Shown: positions 9,001 to 17,712 of the stretch, one piece after another
How the letters are laid out: each line of letters begins with the position of its first letter
How positions within the stretch are numbered: position 1 is the first letter of the stretch
From: Candidatus Shapirobacteria bacterium
GTDB taxonomy: Bacteria; Patescibacteria; Microgenomatia; UBA12405
DNA: 64,000 nt
NCBI GenBank assembly: GCA_028710865.1
Contig: JAQTUF010000002.1
Location: 62,001 to 126,000 of the forward strand
Direction of reading: 5' to 3'
Made by a program: the position numbers and the translations under genes
The notes under the pieces: generated by a model
The model's input: only the letters and a program-made list of their open reading frames with translations
Databases searched by the model: none
Told to the model about the DNA's origin: nothing

Positions 9001-9642
9001 ATGAAACCATTTCCTTCAACTATTATTATTTATCAAAATCAATCCATTGCCAATCAAAGTGTTGATGAAATATGCCATAAATTAGGCAATAAATTATCAC
9101 CCAATAATCCTGATATTTTCATTTTAAACGAGCAAACTGGTTGGACTATTGAACTTATTAGATCACTTAAAAAGTTCTCTGCAAAAAAACCTTTTAATCA
9201 TCAAAACAAAATTTGTTTAATTTACCAAGCTCATAATCTTAATATTGAGTCTCAAAATGCTATTTTAAAAACCCTCGAAGAACCAGGAGAAAATAATTAT
9301 TTTATTCTTACCACCAACAAACCTTCCAATTTATTACCCACCATTATTTCTAGATGTCATTTAGTTAGATTGATCGACGATAATAAAGATACTCCAAAAT
9401 CAAAAATTATTCAGATAACTGACAATTTTAGTAAAGATTCTTTTGCCTTAGATAATTTATATAAAAATAAAGATCAAATTTTACCCTACCTTCAAGACCA
9501 ACTCCAAATTTATCAACAAAAACTAGTTGAAAATCCTACTTCATCAAACAGTCAAATAGTCAAAAATATTATCAAGTCTATCAATATGATCGATGCTAAT
9601 GTCGACCCTCGATCAGCCCTCGATTTTGTATTTTTAAATTAA
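9001..9642 (+). CDS. holB: DNA polymerase III delta' subunit-like protein
   Basis: A 213-residue AAA+ family clamp-loader protein. It keeps the clamp-loader core (SQNAILKTLEEPGENNYFIL, then the sensor-1 region and TIISRCHLVRL with the SRC motif), but has no Walker A motif, as expected for delta', which does not hydrolyse ATP. It is shorter than the usual 300-plus residues, so the C-terminal collar domain is reduced. It would pair with DnaX encoded at 53770-55335. Its last bases overlap the convergent gene at 9639. Confidence 0.85.
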   Translation: MKPFPSTIIIYQNQSIANQSVDEICHKLGNKLSPNNPDIFILNEQTGWTIELIRSLKKFSAKKPFNHQNKICLIYQAHNLNIESQNAILKTLEEPGENNYFILTTNKPSNLLPTIISRCHLVRLIDDNKDTPKSKIIQITDNFSKDSFALDNLYKNKDQILPYLQDQLQIYQQKLVENPTSSNSQIVKNIIKSINMIDANVDPRSALDFVFLN

Positions 9643-10205
9643 ATAGATTCTTTTCCTAACTTTATTTGTTTTTCAATTTCTTCAACAGTTATAAACCTTT
9701 CTGAAATTATTTTACCCGAAGCAGAATATGATGGTAAAAATATCTTACCTTCCACCCATTCAGGATTTATGCCTTCTAACTCAATAAATTTGTCACTTTT
9801 TAATGAATAAACAAAAAGATCTTCTGCACCCATATTATCAGGCGGATCATATGATCTCAAAAACAATAAATAATCACATTTATTATCGTAAATAAATTTA
9901 TTTTCGATAGAAAAATATGAGAATTGATTTGACCATATATCTTTTAATTCACTATCCGTATTAATATCATAAACTTTTTTAATTTCACCTGTACCTAAAA
10001 ATTCCACAGATATTTTTTTTGCATCTTCTGAAAGTAAAACCCTAATATTTTTAGAAACACATTCATTTAAAACATTTTTTATTATTTGATCAGGAATTTT
10101 TTTTGTTTTAAGTCGATTTAAAACAAAAAAAACAATACCAATAATTATAATAAAAAACACAACTACCCACAGTTTTCTGTTTTTATCTATTTTTTTACTT
10201 TTCAT
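9639..10205 (-). CDS. hypothetical membrane-anchored protein
   Basis: A 188-residue protein I do not recognise. A basic N-terminus (MKSKKIDKNRK) leads into one hydrophobic helix (about residues 13-28), then a soluble domain with mixed alpha/beta character, so it is probably anchored in the membrane with the body outside. Two cysteines (NECV, NKCD) could form a disulfide. The gene is convergent with holB, overlapping it by four bases, and divergent from the fic gene. No catalytic motif is visible. Confidence 0.6.
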   Translation of the reverse strand: MKSKKIDKNRKLWVVVFFIIIIGIVFFVLNRLKTKKIPDQIIKNVLNECVSKNIRVLLSEDAKKISVEFLGTGEIKKVYDINTDSELKDIWSNQFSYFSIENKFIYDNKCDYLLFLRSYDPPDNMGAEDLFVYSLKSDKFIELEGINPEWVEGKIFLPSYSASGKIISERFITVEEIEKQIKLGKESI

Positions 10206-10301
10206 AATATCTACAAAATATAATCAATTAAATTAATAATAACAAATATAATCTTGGTTTTTATTTCCGCATTTTAACCTTAATCATTTTCAAAAAAGTG
10301 C

Positions 10302-10307
10302 TATAAT
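10302..10307 (+). promoter_or_regulatory. -10 box (TATAAT) of the fic gene
   Basis: A perfect TATAAT ends nine bases before the ATG at 10317. There is no Shine-Dalgarno motif in between, so the transcript would begin at or just before the start codon. No convincing -35 is seen. Confidence 0.6.
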
Positions 10308-10316
10308 GACTTTACA

Positions 10317-11444
10317 ATGTTTTCTCCCATATTTTCAATCAATAATAAAATTCTCAAAAACATCGCCACTATCGAAGCCGCCAAAGCTATTATTGATGAA
10401 GCCCCACTTATTCCTGCCTATGAAAAACAATTTCAACAGGATGCTATTGTTCGAACCGTTCACTATGGCACCCGTATTGAAGGAAATGATCTAACTTTCC
10501 AAGAAGTTGCTCGACTTGTCGAAGGTCAAAAAATTACCGCCGGAGAACGTGATATTCAAGAAGTCATTAATTATCGAAACGTCATGGCTTATCTTGAGGA
10601 ACTTTGGTCATTGTTTGATGCTGGACTTCCTCTCCCAGAGGAAAAATCAATTGACTCTAATGATAAAAACCGTTCTTTTTTTTATAGTGAAACCATTATC
10701 AAAAAAATTCATACCCTAACCACCGCCAAAGTTATTCCCGAATCAGAAGTTGGTAAATACCGTCATCAACAAGTCGTCCTTAAAAACACTAAAACTGGAG
10801 AAATTGCTCACAGGCCACCTCCAGCCATCGAAGTTCCATATTTAATTGGTGATTTTATAGATTGGATCAATAGTTCTATTTCCAAAGAAATCCATCCGGC
10901 TATTCGTTCCGCTATTACCCAATATATATTAGTTGCCATCCATCCCTTTATTGAAGGAAATGGCCGTATTAGTCGGGCTTTTGCTATTCTACCACTCTAT
11001 GTAGAAGGTTATGATATTCGTCGTCTTTTTTCTCTTGAAGAATATTTTGATCGCAATGCTGAAGATTATTACAATGCTATTCAATCAATTCATGAAAAAT
11101 CATCTGATATTTTTAAACGAGATATGACTGATTGGATCGACTATTTCACCCAAGCCTTAGCTATTGAATTATCTCGAGTTAAAGAAAAAGTTCAATCACT
11201 TTCTCGTGATATTAAGTTAAAACAAAAACTTGGTGGTAAACAAATTCATCTTTCCGAACGACAAATAAAATTAGTTGAATATATGCAACAATTTGGAGGA
11301 TTACGTATGCCTGATGCTCAACAACTTTTACCCATGGTCTCCGACGATACTATTTGGCGTGATCTTAAAAAATTAATTGACGATAAAGTCATTGAAAAAC
11401 GTGGTTCTACTAAGGGTGCCTATTACTGTCTCACCAACGTCTAA
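10317..11444 (+). CDS. Fic family protein with C-terminal winged helix
   Basis: A 375-residue Fic/DOC protein, most of which transfer AMP from ATP to a Ser, Thr or Tyr of a target protein. The catalytic motif HPFIEGNGR (His209) is complete. An upstream segment GTRIEGN (about residues 48-54) resembles the inhibitory helix motif (S/T)xxxE(G/N), although the Thr is one residue off, so the enzyme may be self-inhibited. Residues from about 300 form a helix-turn-helix or winged-helix domain (RQIKLVEYMQQFGG...). It stands just before ligA. The target is unknown and no antitoxin gene is adjacent. Confidence 0.9.
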   Translation: MFSPIFSINNKILKNIATIEAAKAIIDEAPLIPAYEKQFQQDAIVRTVHYGTRIEGNDLTFQEVARLVEGQKITAGERDIQEVINYRNVMAYLEELWSLFDAGLPLPEEKSIDSNDKNRSFFYSETIIKKIHTLTTAKVIPESEVGKYRHQQVVLKNTKTGEIAHRPPPAIEVPYLIGDFIDWINSSISKEIHPAIRSAITQYILVAIHPFIEGNGRISRAFAILPLYVEGYDIRRLFSLEEYFDRNAEDYYNAIQSIHEKSSDIFKRDMTDWIDYFTQALAIELSRVKEKVQSLSRDIKLKQKLGGKQIHLSERQIKLVEYMQQFGGLRMPDAQQLLPMVSDDTIWRDLKKLIDDKVIEKRGSTKGAYYCLTNV

Positions 11445-11446
11445 GA

Positions 11447-11452
11447 TATAAT
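11447..11452 (+). promoter_or_regulatory. -10 box (TATAAT) of ligA
   Basis: A perfect TATAAT lies six bases before the ligA ATG, inside the 14-base gap after the fic stop. This places the start of transcription at the start codon, so ligA should have a leaderless mRNA of its own. Confidence 0.6.
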
Positions 11453-11458
11453 TGTCTT

Positions 11459-13387
11459 ATGATCACTCTTGATTCTCCTGAACTTAAAAATATCTCCCCA
11501 GAAAAACTTGGAGAACTTCTAATTGAGGCTAAAAAAGCCTACTATGTCGAAAGTAAACCAATTATGGACGATCACACTTGGGACATTTTAGAAGATACAC
11601 TTCGTCAAAAACTTCCATATCATCGAGTTTTCACTAAAGTTGGTGCTTCTGAATTTGTCACTGGTTTTGATAAGAAAAAACATATTATGCCCATGGGATC
11701 CCAAAATAAAGTTAATAAAATTGATGATCTTATTCATTATTTTGAATTAAAAAAAATTCCATCCAATACTAATTTTGTAGTCCAACCAAAATGTGATGGT
11801 ATCTCTTTAGAAATTGAATACAAAAACGGCCAATTAGTTGATGCCATTACTCGAGGTGACGGCAAAATAGGGGACATCATCACTCAAAATGTAGTTAAAA
11901 TGAAAAATTTTGTTAAACAATTTAAAGACAATTTTTCTGGCTCAGTTAGATGTGAAATTGTTATGACTGAATTTGATTTCCAAAAATTAAATCAAAACCC
12001 TGATGAAAAATATTCTAATTCCCGTAATGCTACTTCCGGTATTTCTCAAAGGCTAGACAGTAAATATTCTCAATATTGTAGTCTTTATGCTGTTGATGTT
12101 TTTTCTCTTCAAACACAATTTAAAACAGAAACTGCCAAAATAGAATTTCTTCAACAACACGGATTCTCTACAGTAGAAAATTTCCTTTGCTCTGATTTTG
12201 ATCAAATTGAAACCATCTATCAACAATACTTAACTAAAAAAAGAAAAGAGTATCCTTTTGAAATTGATGGTTTAGTTATCAAAATTAACGACACCCAATT
12301 ACAACATTCTCTTGGTTCTAAAAATAATCGCCCCAAAGGTCAAGTCGCTTATAAATTTCCTGCTCGTTCTCGTCAAACCAGAATTATCAACATCGAATGG
12401 CAAGTTGGTCCCATGGGAACCATTACCCCAGTGGCCCAAGTCGACCCTATTGAAATTTCTGGAGCTATTATTACCTTTGCTTCTCTTGCCAATTACGATT
12501 TAATTAAAGAAAAAAATATCAACATTAATGATATTGTTGAAATTCAGCGAAGGGGAGACGTCATCCCTCACATCGAAAATGTTATTACTAAAATTAATTC
12601 CGGTCATATTATTGCCCCAACAGTTTGTCCTTCGTGTAAAACCAAATTAATTAGTGACAATAAATTCTTACGTTGTCCAAATCTCAAAAATTGTCCCGCC
12701 CAAATTCTAGGTTCTCTCAAACTTTTTTGTAACACCTTAGAAATTAAAGGCATCTCCGACAAAACTATCGATAAACTTTACCAACTTAGATTAATCCGTC
12801 TCCCAGGAGACTTTTATGATTTAAAAGTAACTGATTTTGAAAACATTTTTGGTTTAGGTAAAAAATCTGGTACCAACATTATTAGTGAAATCCAAAACAA
12901 AAGAGAATTATTTTTAAAACAAGTTTTAGATGCTGCTATTATTCCCAACTTTAGTTCTCAACGAATTATCCAACTTATTAATGCCGGCTTTGATACTCCA
13001 GATAAAATTTTAAATATTACAATAGATCAACTTGAAGCTTTATCTGGCATTCAAATTACCTTAGCTCAAAAAATTTATCAAGGAATTCAAGATCGATCTG
13101 ATTTTATTAAATCAATCCTTTCTAAAGTTAACTTAAAAGAGGCTAAATCATCAAACAAATTAAACAACCTTACTTTTGCTATTACTGGCAGTTTAAATCA
13201 ACCTCGAAAAATTATAGAAGATAAAATAATTTATCTTGGTGGAAAGATATCCTCTTCAGTTACTTCCAATACTACCTATCTTATTACTAACGAGACAAAA
13301 TCAAACTCTAGTAAATTTATTTCTGCCCAAAAATTCGGTACAAAAATCATCACCGAAGATGAGTTTAATACCTTAGCAGTCAAATAG
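11459..13387 (+). CDS. ligA: NAD-dependent DNA ligase
   Basis: A 642-residue ligase that seals nicks using NAD+. Domain Ia is present at the N-terminus (YYVESKPIMDDHTWDILE). The adenylated lysine is Lys111 in the motif KCDG. The OB-fold region follows, then a four-cysteine zinc finger (CPSC near 388 and CPNLKNC), helix-hairpin-helix repeats and a C-terminal BRCT domain (LTFAITGSLNQPRKIIED). Length and order are normal for the family. Leaderless promoter six bases upstream. Confidence 0.96.
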   Translation: MITLDSPELKNISPEKLGELLIEAKKAYYVESKPIMDDHTWDILEDTLRQKLPYHRVFTKVGASEFVTGFDKKKHIMPMGSQNKVNKIDDLIHYFELKKIPSNTNFVVQPKCDGISLEIEYKNGQLVDAITRGDGKIGDIITQNVVKMKNFVKQFKDNFSGSVRCEIVMTEFDFQKLNQNPDEKYSNSRNATSGISQRLDSKYSQYCSLYAVDVFSLQTQFKTETAKIEFLQQHGFSTVENFLCSDFDQIETIYQQYLTKKRKEYPFEIDGLVIKINDTQLQHSLGSKNNRPKGQVAYKFPARSRQTRIINIEWQVGPMGTITPVAQVDPIEISGAIITFASLANYDLIKEKNININDIVEIQRRGDVIPHIENVITKINSGHIIAPTVCPSCKTKLISDNKFLRCPNLKNCPAQILGSLKLFCNTLEIKGISDKTIDKLYQLRLIRLPGDFYDLKVTDFENIFGLGKKSGTNIISEIQNKRELFLKQVLDAAIIPNFSSQRIIQLINAGFDTPDKILNITIDQLEALSGIQITLAQKIYQGIQDRSDFIKSILSKVNLKEAKSSNKLNNLTFAITGSLNQPRKIIEDKIIYLGGKISSSVTSNTTYLITNETKSNSSKFISAQKFGTKIITEDEFNTLAVK

Positions 13388-13523
13388 TAAGACTACCAAC
13401 TCCAACCTAAAAAAATATTTACCCTGTCTTTAGGGTATAAATAAGTATCAAAGTATAGAAATAACTAACAATCAATATCTTTATACTATATATATACTAT
13501 TATATATATCATCAACTCAATGC

Positions 13524-13529
13524 TAGAAT
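13524..13529 (+). promoter_or_regulatory. -10 box (TAGAAT) of pth
   Basis: TAGAAT ends five bases before the pth ATG. The 147-base gap before it (13388-13534) is very AT-rich, with alternating TA runs near 13485-13510 that may ease melting, and a weak 6-bp hairpin at 13420-13437 (TACCCT / AGGGTA) without a T-run. Confidence 0.5.
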
Positions 13530-13534
13530 AGACT

Positions 13535-14059
13535 ATGAAACTAATTATTGGTTTGGGTAACCCAGAAAAAAAATATCAACCAACTCGTCATAATTTAGGT
13601 CAAAAAATTGTTATTGATTATCTTAAAGCTGAAAAAAAATATCGTCTTAAAGAAAACCATCGCTTAACAGCCAAAACCTGTGAAACAGGACAATTAATTA
13701 CTAAAAAAATTTTTGCCATCTCTAATGAATACATGAATAACTCTGGAATAACTGTTCAAAAAATTTCCCATTTCTTTAAAATACCCCCATCAAATATTTA
13801 TGTTCTTCATGACGACCTTGACCTAAAAGTAGGGGAGTATAAAATTCAATTTGACCGTGGAGCAGCTGGACACAATGGAGTTCAATCTATTATTAACTAT
13901 TTAAACACTCAAGCTTTTTATCGAATTAGAATAGGTATTAGTAAACCTGAAAATAACATTCCCATTGAAGACTATGTCTTAGAAACTTTTTCACCAGAAG
14001 AAATGGTTATAATCAATAATCTATTACCAAAAATTTTTACAGAAATTAATAATATCTAA
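13535..14059 (+). CDS. pth: peptidyl-tRNA hydrolase
   Basis: A 174-residue enzyme that frees tRNAs from prematurely released peptidyl-tRNA. The N-terminus LIIGLGNPEKKYQPTRHN carries Asn and the catalytic His19. Further conserved elements are YMNNSG, the HDDLDL motif with the catalytic Asp, and GGAAGHNG-like RGAAGHNGVQSI. The sequence ends slightly short of the usual 185-195 residues, losing part of the C-terminal helix. It is followed seven bases later by tRNA-Ala. Confidence 0.95.
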   Translation: MKLIIGLGNPEKKYQPTRHNLGQKIVIDYLKAEKKYRLKENHRLTAKTCETGQLITKKIFAISNEYMNNSGITVQKISHFFKIPPSNIYVLHDDLDLKVGEYKIQFDRGAAGHNGVQSIINYLNTQAFYRIRIGISKPENNIPIEDYVLETFSPEEMVIINNLLPKIFTEINNI

Positions 14060-14066
14060 ACTATGC

Positions 14067-14137
14067 GGGCCTATAGTCTAATGGTAAAACGTTTCAGTCG
14101 CACTGAAGTATTGGCGGTTCGAGTCCGCCTAGGTCCA
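14067..14137 (+). tRNA. tRNA-Ala(CGC)
   Basis: The sequence folds into a full cloverleaf. Acceptor stem GGGCCTA/TAGGTCC contains G3-U70, the identity element of alanine tRNAs. The T-arm is GGCGG TTCGAGT CCGCC. The anticodon stem is TTTCA/TGAAG around the loop GTCGCAC, giving anticodon CGC, which reads GCG. The 3' CCA is not encoded (discriminator A is followed by CCC), so it must be added after transcription. Confidence 0.9.
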
Positions 14138-14148
14138 CCCATAAATTT

Positions 14149-15678
14149 ATGGTAAAAGTTATCAAATCAATCATCAAATCTATCGGTCACGGGATTAAAC
14201 ACGATCCTGAAGTAACTCGCATTAAAAATAAATACCCTAAAGCAGTTAGTTTTTTAAAAAACAGATTTACCCGTAAACATAAATATGGACTTTATCTTAC
14301 CCTTGGAACAATTATCACATTAATTTTTATCTATCTGTTTTTTGGTATTGTCCAAGATTATATTGGCCACGAAAGGCTGGTTCAGTTTGATCTTCGAGTT
14401 TTAAATTTATTTAAAGAACTCCGCACTAACAAATTAAATAATCAAGCTCTTTTTATTACCTACCTAGCCAAAGGAGAAATCATTACAGTCGGAGTCATTA
14501 CTTTTTGTCTTATCTTACTTTTATTAAGAAACTGGCGATTTCTCAATACCCTCCTAATTTCTGTACTTGGGGGAGAATTATTTGTCTGGATTATCAAAAA
14601 TATTATTGATCGCCCCCGACCACCTCTAAACGAAGCTCTAGTTACTGAAACTAGTTATAGTTTCCCCAGTGGACATACTTTTGTTGCCATCGCTTTTTAT
14701 GGTCTTTTGGTCTATTTTATTATCCAATCAGAAAAAAACAAATTTCTCAAAATAATTAGTTTTATTGTCGGTCTCTTTCTAATCTTTTTAGTCGGACTTT
14801 CTCGTATTTATCTTGGAGCCCATTGGCCTTCAGATGTTCTAGCTAGTTTTGCTGCTGGTTTTGCTTGGCTTAGTGTCATTATTACTTCACTTAAAATTAA
14901 AAAGAAATTTATTCCTCCTAAGAGTTTAAATATTCATTTCAAAAAAACCACCATTTTAATTTCTAGTATTTTACTTATTGGAATTTGGATTACTTTTATA
15001 GTAAGTTTTTACCTTACTCATCCAATTGTTAAAAAAGAAAGTACCATAATACCAAAAACCATCATCAGTAATAAAGAAGTTCCTAATAAACTGTTTGAAC
15101 AATTACCTAAAATAAGTGAAACCATGACAGCTCTACCAGCTGAACCAATAAATATGATTTTTATAGGCCATCGCCAAGACCTAGATAATGCCTTTATCAA
15201 ATCAAATTGGTATCTTTTGGACAATCCAAGTATCAAATCCTACTCCAGAATAATAACCTCCATACTAACCAACCAACCATATCCCCAAACACCAGGGCTT
15301 CCTGTCTTTTGGGATACCCAACCTAGTCGATTTGCTTATGGAAAACCATCTAGTCCAAATTCTATTAGCGCTAGAGAACATATTCACTTTTGGGAAACAA
15401 ATTTTATTACCGAAGATGGACAAAATATATGGGTCGGAACTGCTCATTTTGATGAAGAAATTCAAAAAAGGTTTGGCATAATTATGCCATTCCATACCAC
15501 TGAATTACGAGTTGACAACGAACGAGAAAAAATAAAGTCAGAATTAGAAACTAATGGCTTTATAAAATTAGCTGAAAAAATTGATTTAACCGGTCTACTT
15601 TATGGTACTAAAAAAAGCAGTGGTAATAGTTTTCTTACCGATGGTCAAGCCTACATTTTATACCTTAAGAACAAATGA
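14149..15678 (+). CDS. PAP2-family membrane phosphatase with C-terminal LssY-like domain
   Basis: A 509-residue protein. The N-terminal half (about residues 45-250) is a six-helix PAP2 domain with all three motifs: KNIIDRPRP, the PSGH motif (YSFPSGHT) and SRIYLGAHWPSD. These enzymes remove phosphate from lipid or polyprenyl pyrophosphates on the outer face of the membrane. Another helix near residue 270-290 leads to an extracytoplasmic domain (about 320-505) resembling the LssY C-terminal domain. It may recycle undecaprenyl pyrophosphate. The next gene overlaps its stop (ATGA). Confidence 0.85.
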   Translation: MVKVIKSIIKSIGHGIKHDPEVTRIKNKYPKAVSFLKNRFTRKHKYGLYLTLGTIITLIFIYLFFGIVQDYIGHERLVQFDLRVLNLFKELRTNKLNNQALFITYLAKGEIITVGVITFCLILLLLRNWRFLNTLLISVLGGELFVWIIKNIIDRPRPPLNEALVTETSYSFPSGHTFVAIAFYGLLVYFIIQSEKNKFLKIISFIVGLFLIFLVGLSRIYLGAHWPSDVLASFAAGFAWLSVIITSLKIKKKFIPPKSLNIHFKKTTILISSILLIGIWITFIVSFYLTHPIVKKESTIIPKTIISNKEVPNKLFEQLPKISETMTALPAEPINMIFIGHRQDLDNAFIKSNWYLLDNPSIKSYSRIITSILTNQPYPQTPGLPVFWDTQPSRFAYGKPSSPNSISAREHIHFWETNFITEDGQNIWVGTAHFDEEIQKRFGIIMPFHTTELRVDNEREKIKSELETNGFIKLAEKIDLTGLLYGTKKSSGNSFLTDGQAYILYLKNK

Positions 15679-15974
15679 GAAAAAGTCAACCAACTTTAAT
15701 CGGCGATCAACTTAAAAACTTTAAAGAAGTTTATGCCAAGCGCCAAAAATACGTCAAAATGGAATATCAAGCTTATGGTTTGGAATTAGCTAAAGAATTA
15801 GATGATTGGAAAAACCGATCTCTTTATATTCGTCTTTCCAAAAATATGGACCGAAAAATTTTAGAAAAAGCTAGATATTTTGTTAAAGACCAAAATCCTA
15901 ATACCATCAAAACCCCATACAAACTTTTTATGTGGAAACTCCGTCAACTTAAAGAAAAACCAGCTGAAAAATAG
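15675..15974 (+). CDS. hypothetical protein
   Basis: A 99-residue basic, largely helical protein with no signal peptide, membrane helix or recognisable motif. Its ATG overlaps the stop of the PAP2 gene by four bases (ATGA), so it is probably co-translated with it. A separate TATAAT for the next gene begins directly after its stop, marking the end of this two-gene unit. I cannot assign a function. Confidence 0.65.
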   Translation: MRKSQPTLIGDQLKNFKEVYAKRQKYVKMEYQAYGLELAKELDDWKNRSLYIRLSKNMDRKILEKARYFVKDQNPNTIKTPYKLFMWKLRQLKEKPAEK

Positions 15975-15980
15975 TATAAT
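15975..15980 (+). promoter_or_regulatory. -10 box (TATAAT) of the macA-like gene
   Basis: A perfect TATAAT immediately follows the upstream stop and ends ten bases before the ATG at 15991. No Shine-Dalgarno motif intervenes. Confidence 0.55.
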
Positions 15981-15990
15981 CATAAGCTAT

Positions 15991-17037
15991 ATGACTTTTT
16001 TTAAAAAACATCTTAAAAAAATTATTATTATTGGAATAATTATTTTAATCAGTGGAGTTGGTGTTTTTAAAGCAATTGCAGCTAATAATTCTAAAACAGA
16101 AACTAAATTTGATGTCAAAAAAGAAACCATAGTTACTCCTAAAAGAGAAACTATTAAAGACGAAATTACTCTAGCTGGGTTTGTTAATGCTGCCCTCAAA
16201 TCAGAACTTCGTTTCCAAACCAGTGGTCAACTTGCTTGGGTCGGAGTTAAGGTAGGGGATGAAGTTAAAAAATATCAAGCCATCGCTTCGCTTAATAAAG
16301 AAGAACTAAAAAAACAATTAGCTATTGATTTTAATAATTACAAAACTGCCGCTTCTAAATTTTATGACACCACTGATGAGTATAAAGATACTGTTATAGA
16401 TACTGAAATTAGAAGAATTCTAGAACGTAATCAAAACACCTTAGATAATTCCGTTATTAACTATGAACTTCAGGATTTAACTATTAAATATGCCACTCTG
16501 ACAACTCCTATCGCTGGGGTTGTCACTAGTATTGATCAACCTTCAAGTGGTATCAATATCACTCCTGCTACTGCCACCTTCACTATTATCGACCCAAACA
16601 GTATTTATCTTAGCTCTAAAATCGATCAAGAAGATGTTCCTAAAATTAAAATAGGTGACAAAACCACTATAAAATTAGACAGTTTCCCTGATCAAACTTT
16701 TGAATCAAAAATAACTTATATTTCTTTTACCCCAATCACTGGTGAGTCTTCAACTGTGTATGAAGTTAGATTTGAATTACCTGTCAACAACACTGATCTT
16801 CAATACCGTCTCGGTATGGATGGAGATGCTATTATTTCTTTAAGAGAAGTTGCCGACGCCCTTACCCTCCCTGTTGATTCCATTCATCAAGAAGACGATA
16901 AAAGTTATGTTTTAGTTAAAGAAGGCGACAATATTAATTTAACTAAAAAATATATTAAAACTGGCATTGAAACTGACACTACAATTGAAATTTTAGAAGG
17001 ACTTTCCGAAAATGACCAAATTGTCATCACTAAATAA
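15991..17037 (+). CDS. HlyD/MacA-like membrane fusion protein
   Basis: A 348-residue periplasmic-adaptor-type protein. The chosen ATG (15991) directly precedes a basic, then hydrophobic anchor (about residues 8-28). The lipoyl-like domain is visible (GQLAWVGVKVGDEVKKYQ ... TTPIAGVVTSID), split by a short coiled coil, followed by the beta-barrel domain. With the ABC ATPase at 17012 and FtsX-type permease at 17713 it forms a MacAB-like export system; in a single-membrane cell it would act on the outer face of the cytoplasmic membrane. The substrate is unknown. Confidence 0.85.
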   Translation: MTFFKKHLKKIIIIGIIILISGVGVFKAIAANNSKTETKFDVKKETIVTPKRETIKDEITLAGFVNAALKSELRFQTSGQLAWVGVKVGDEVKKYQAIASLNKEELKKQLAIDFNNYKTAASKFYDTTDEYKDTVIDTEIRRILERNQNTLDNSVINYELQDLTIKYATLTTPIAGVVTSIDQPSSGINITPATATFTIIDPNSIYLSSKIDQEDVPKIKIGDKTTIKLDSFPDQTFESKITYISFTPITGESSTVYEVRFELPVNNTDLQYRLGMDGDAIISLREVADALTLPVDSIHQEDDKSYVLVKEGDNINLTKKYIKTGIETDTTIEILEGLSENDQIVITK

Positions 17038-17710
17038 TTCCAAAACTATTTTGGAATTAAAAAATGTTTCTAAAACATATTTCTCTAATGAAGATTTATT
17101 TTATGCTCTCAAAGATGTTTCTTTTAAAATAAACCAAGGAGATTTTGTTTCTATCACTGGACCATCAGGTTCTGGTAAATCAACCCTAATGCACATAGTT
17201 GGTCTTCTTGATAATCCAACCTCTGGACAAATATTTTTAAATGGAAAAGATATTTCCAAGTTTAAAGAAACTCAATTAGCTCAGATTAGGAATATTACCC
17301 TTGGATTTGTTTTCCAACAATTTAATCTTTTAGCCAAAACTTCCGCTCTAGAAAATGTTATTTTACCTCTTCTTTATTCCGATGTTCCCAAAAAAGACCG
17401 AACTGAATTGGGGATCAAAATGTTAGAAAAAGTTGGACTAGGGGATAAGCTTAAAAATACTCCTGCACAACTTTCTGGAGGCCAACAACAACGAGTAGCT
17501 ATTGCCAGAGCTCTTATTAATAACCCTCAAATTATTTTAGCTGATGAACCCACTGGTAATCTTGATAGTAAATCAGGCGCTAGTATTATGGAATTCTTTC
17601 ATCATCTACATGACAAAGAAAAAAGAACCATTGTTTTTGTCACTCATGACCCAGATTTAGCCGCTCAAGCTCAAAAAATTATTACCATTAAAGACGGAAA
17701 AATTATCTAA
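17012..17710 (+). CDS. ABC transporter ATP-binding protein, MacB/LolD type
   Basis: A 232-residue ATPase. Walker A is GPSGSGKST (about residues 50-58), followed by the Q-loop (FVFQQFNLL), signature [13 protein letters not shown] (about 154) and Walker [12 protein letters not shown]. The sequence between matches the LolD/MacB group, which pairs with FtsX-like permeases. Its first 26 bases overlap the end of the membrane fusion gene, and the permease follows two bases after its stop, so the three genes form one operon. Confidence 0.95.
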   Translation: MTKLSSLNNSKTILELKNVSKTYFSNEDLFYALKDVSFKINQGDFVSITGPSGSGKSTLMHIVGLLDNPTSGQIFLNGKDISKFKETQLAQIRNITLGFVFQQFNLLAKTSALENVILPLLYSDVPKKDRTELGIKMLEKVGLGDKLKNTPAQLSGGQQQRVAIARALINNPQIILADEPTGNLDSKSGASIMEFFHHLHDKEKRTIVFVTHDPDLAAQAQKIITIKDGKII

Positions 17711-17712
17711 TT

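Noticed and set aside
13420..13437. Hairpin after ligA as a terminator
   Set aside because: Only six base pairs and no T-run on either strand.
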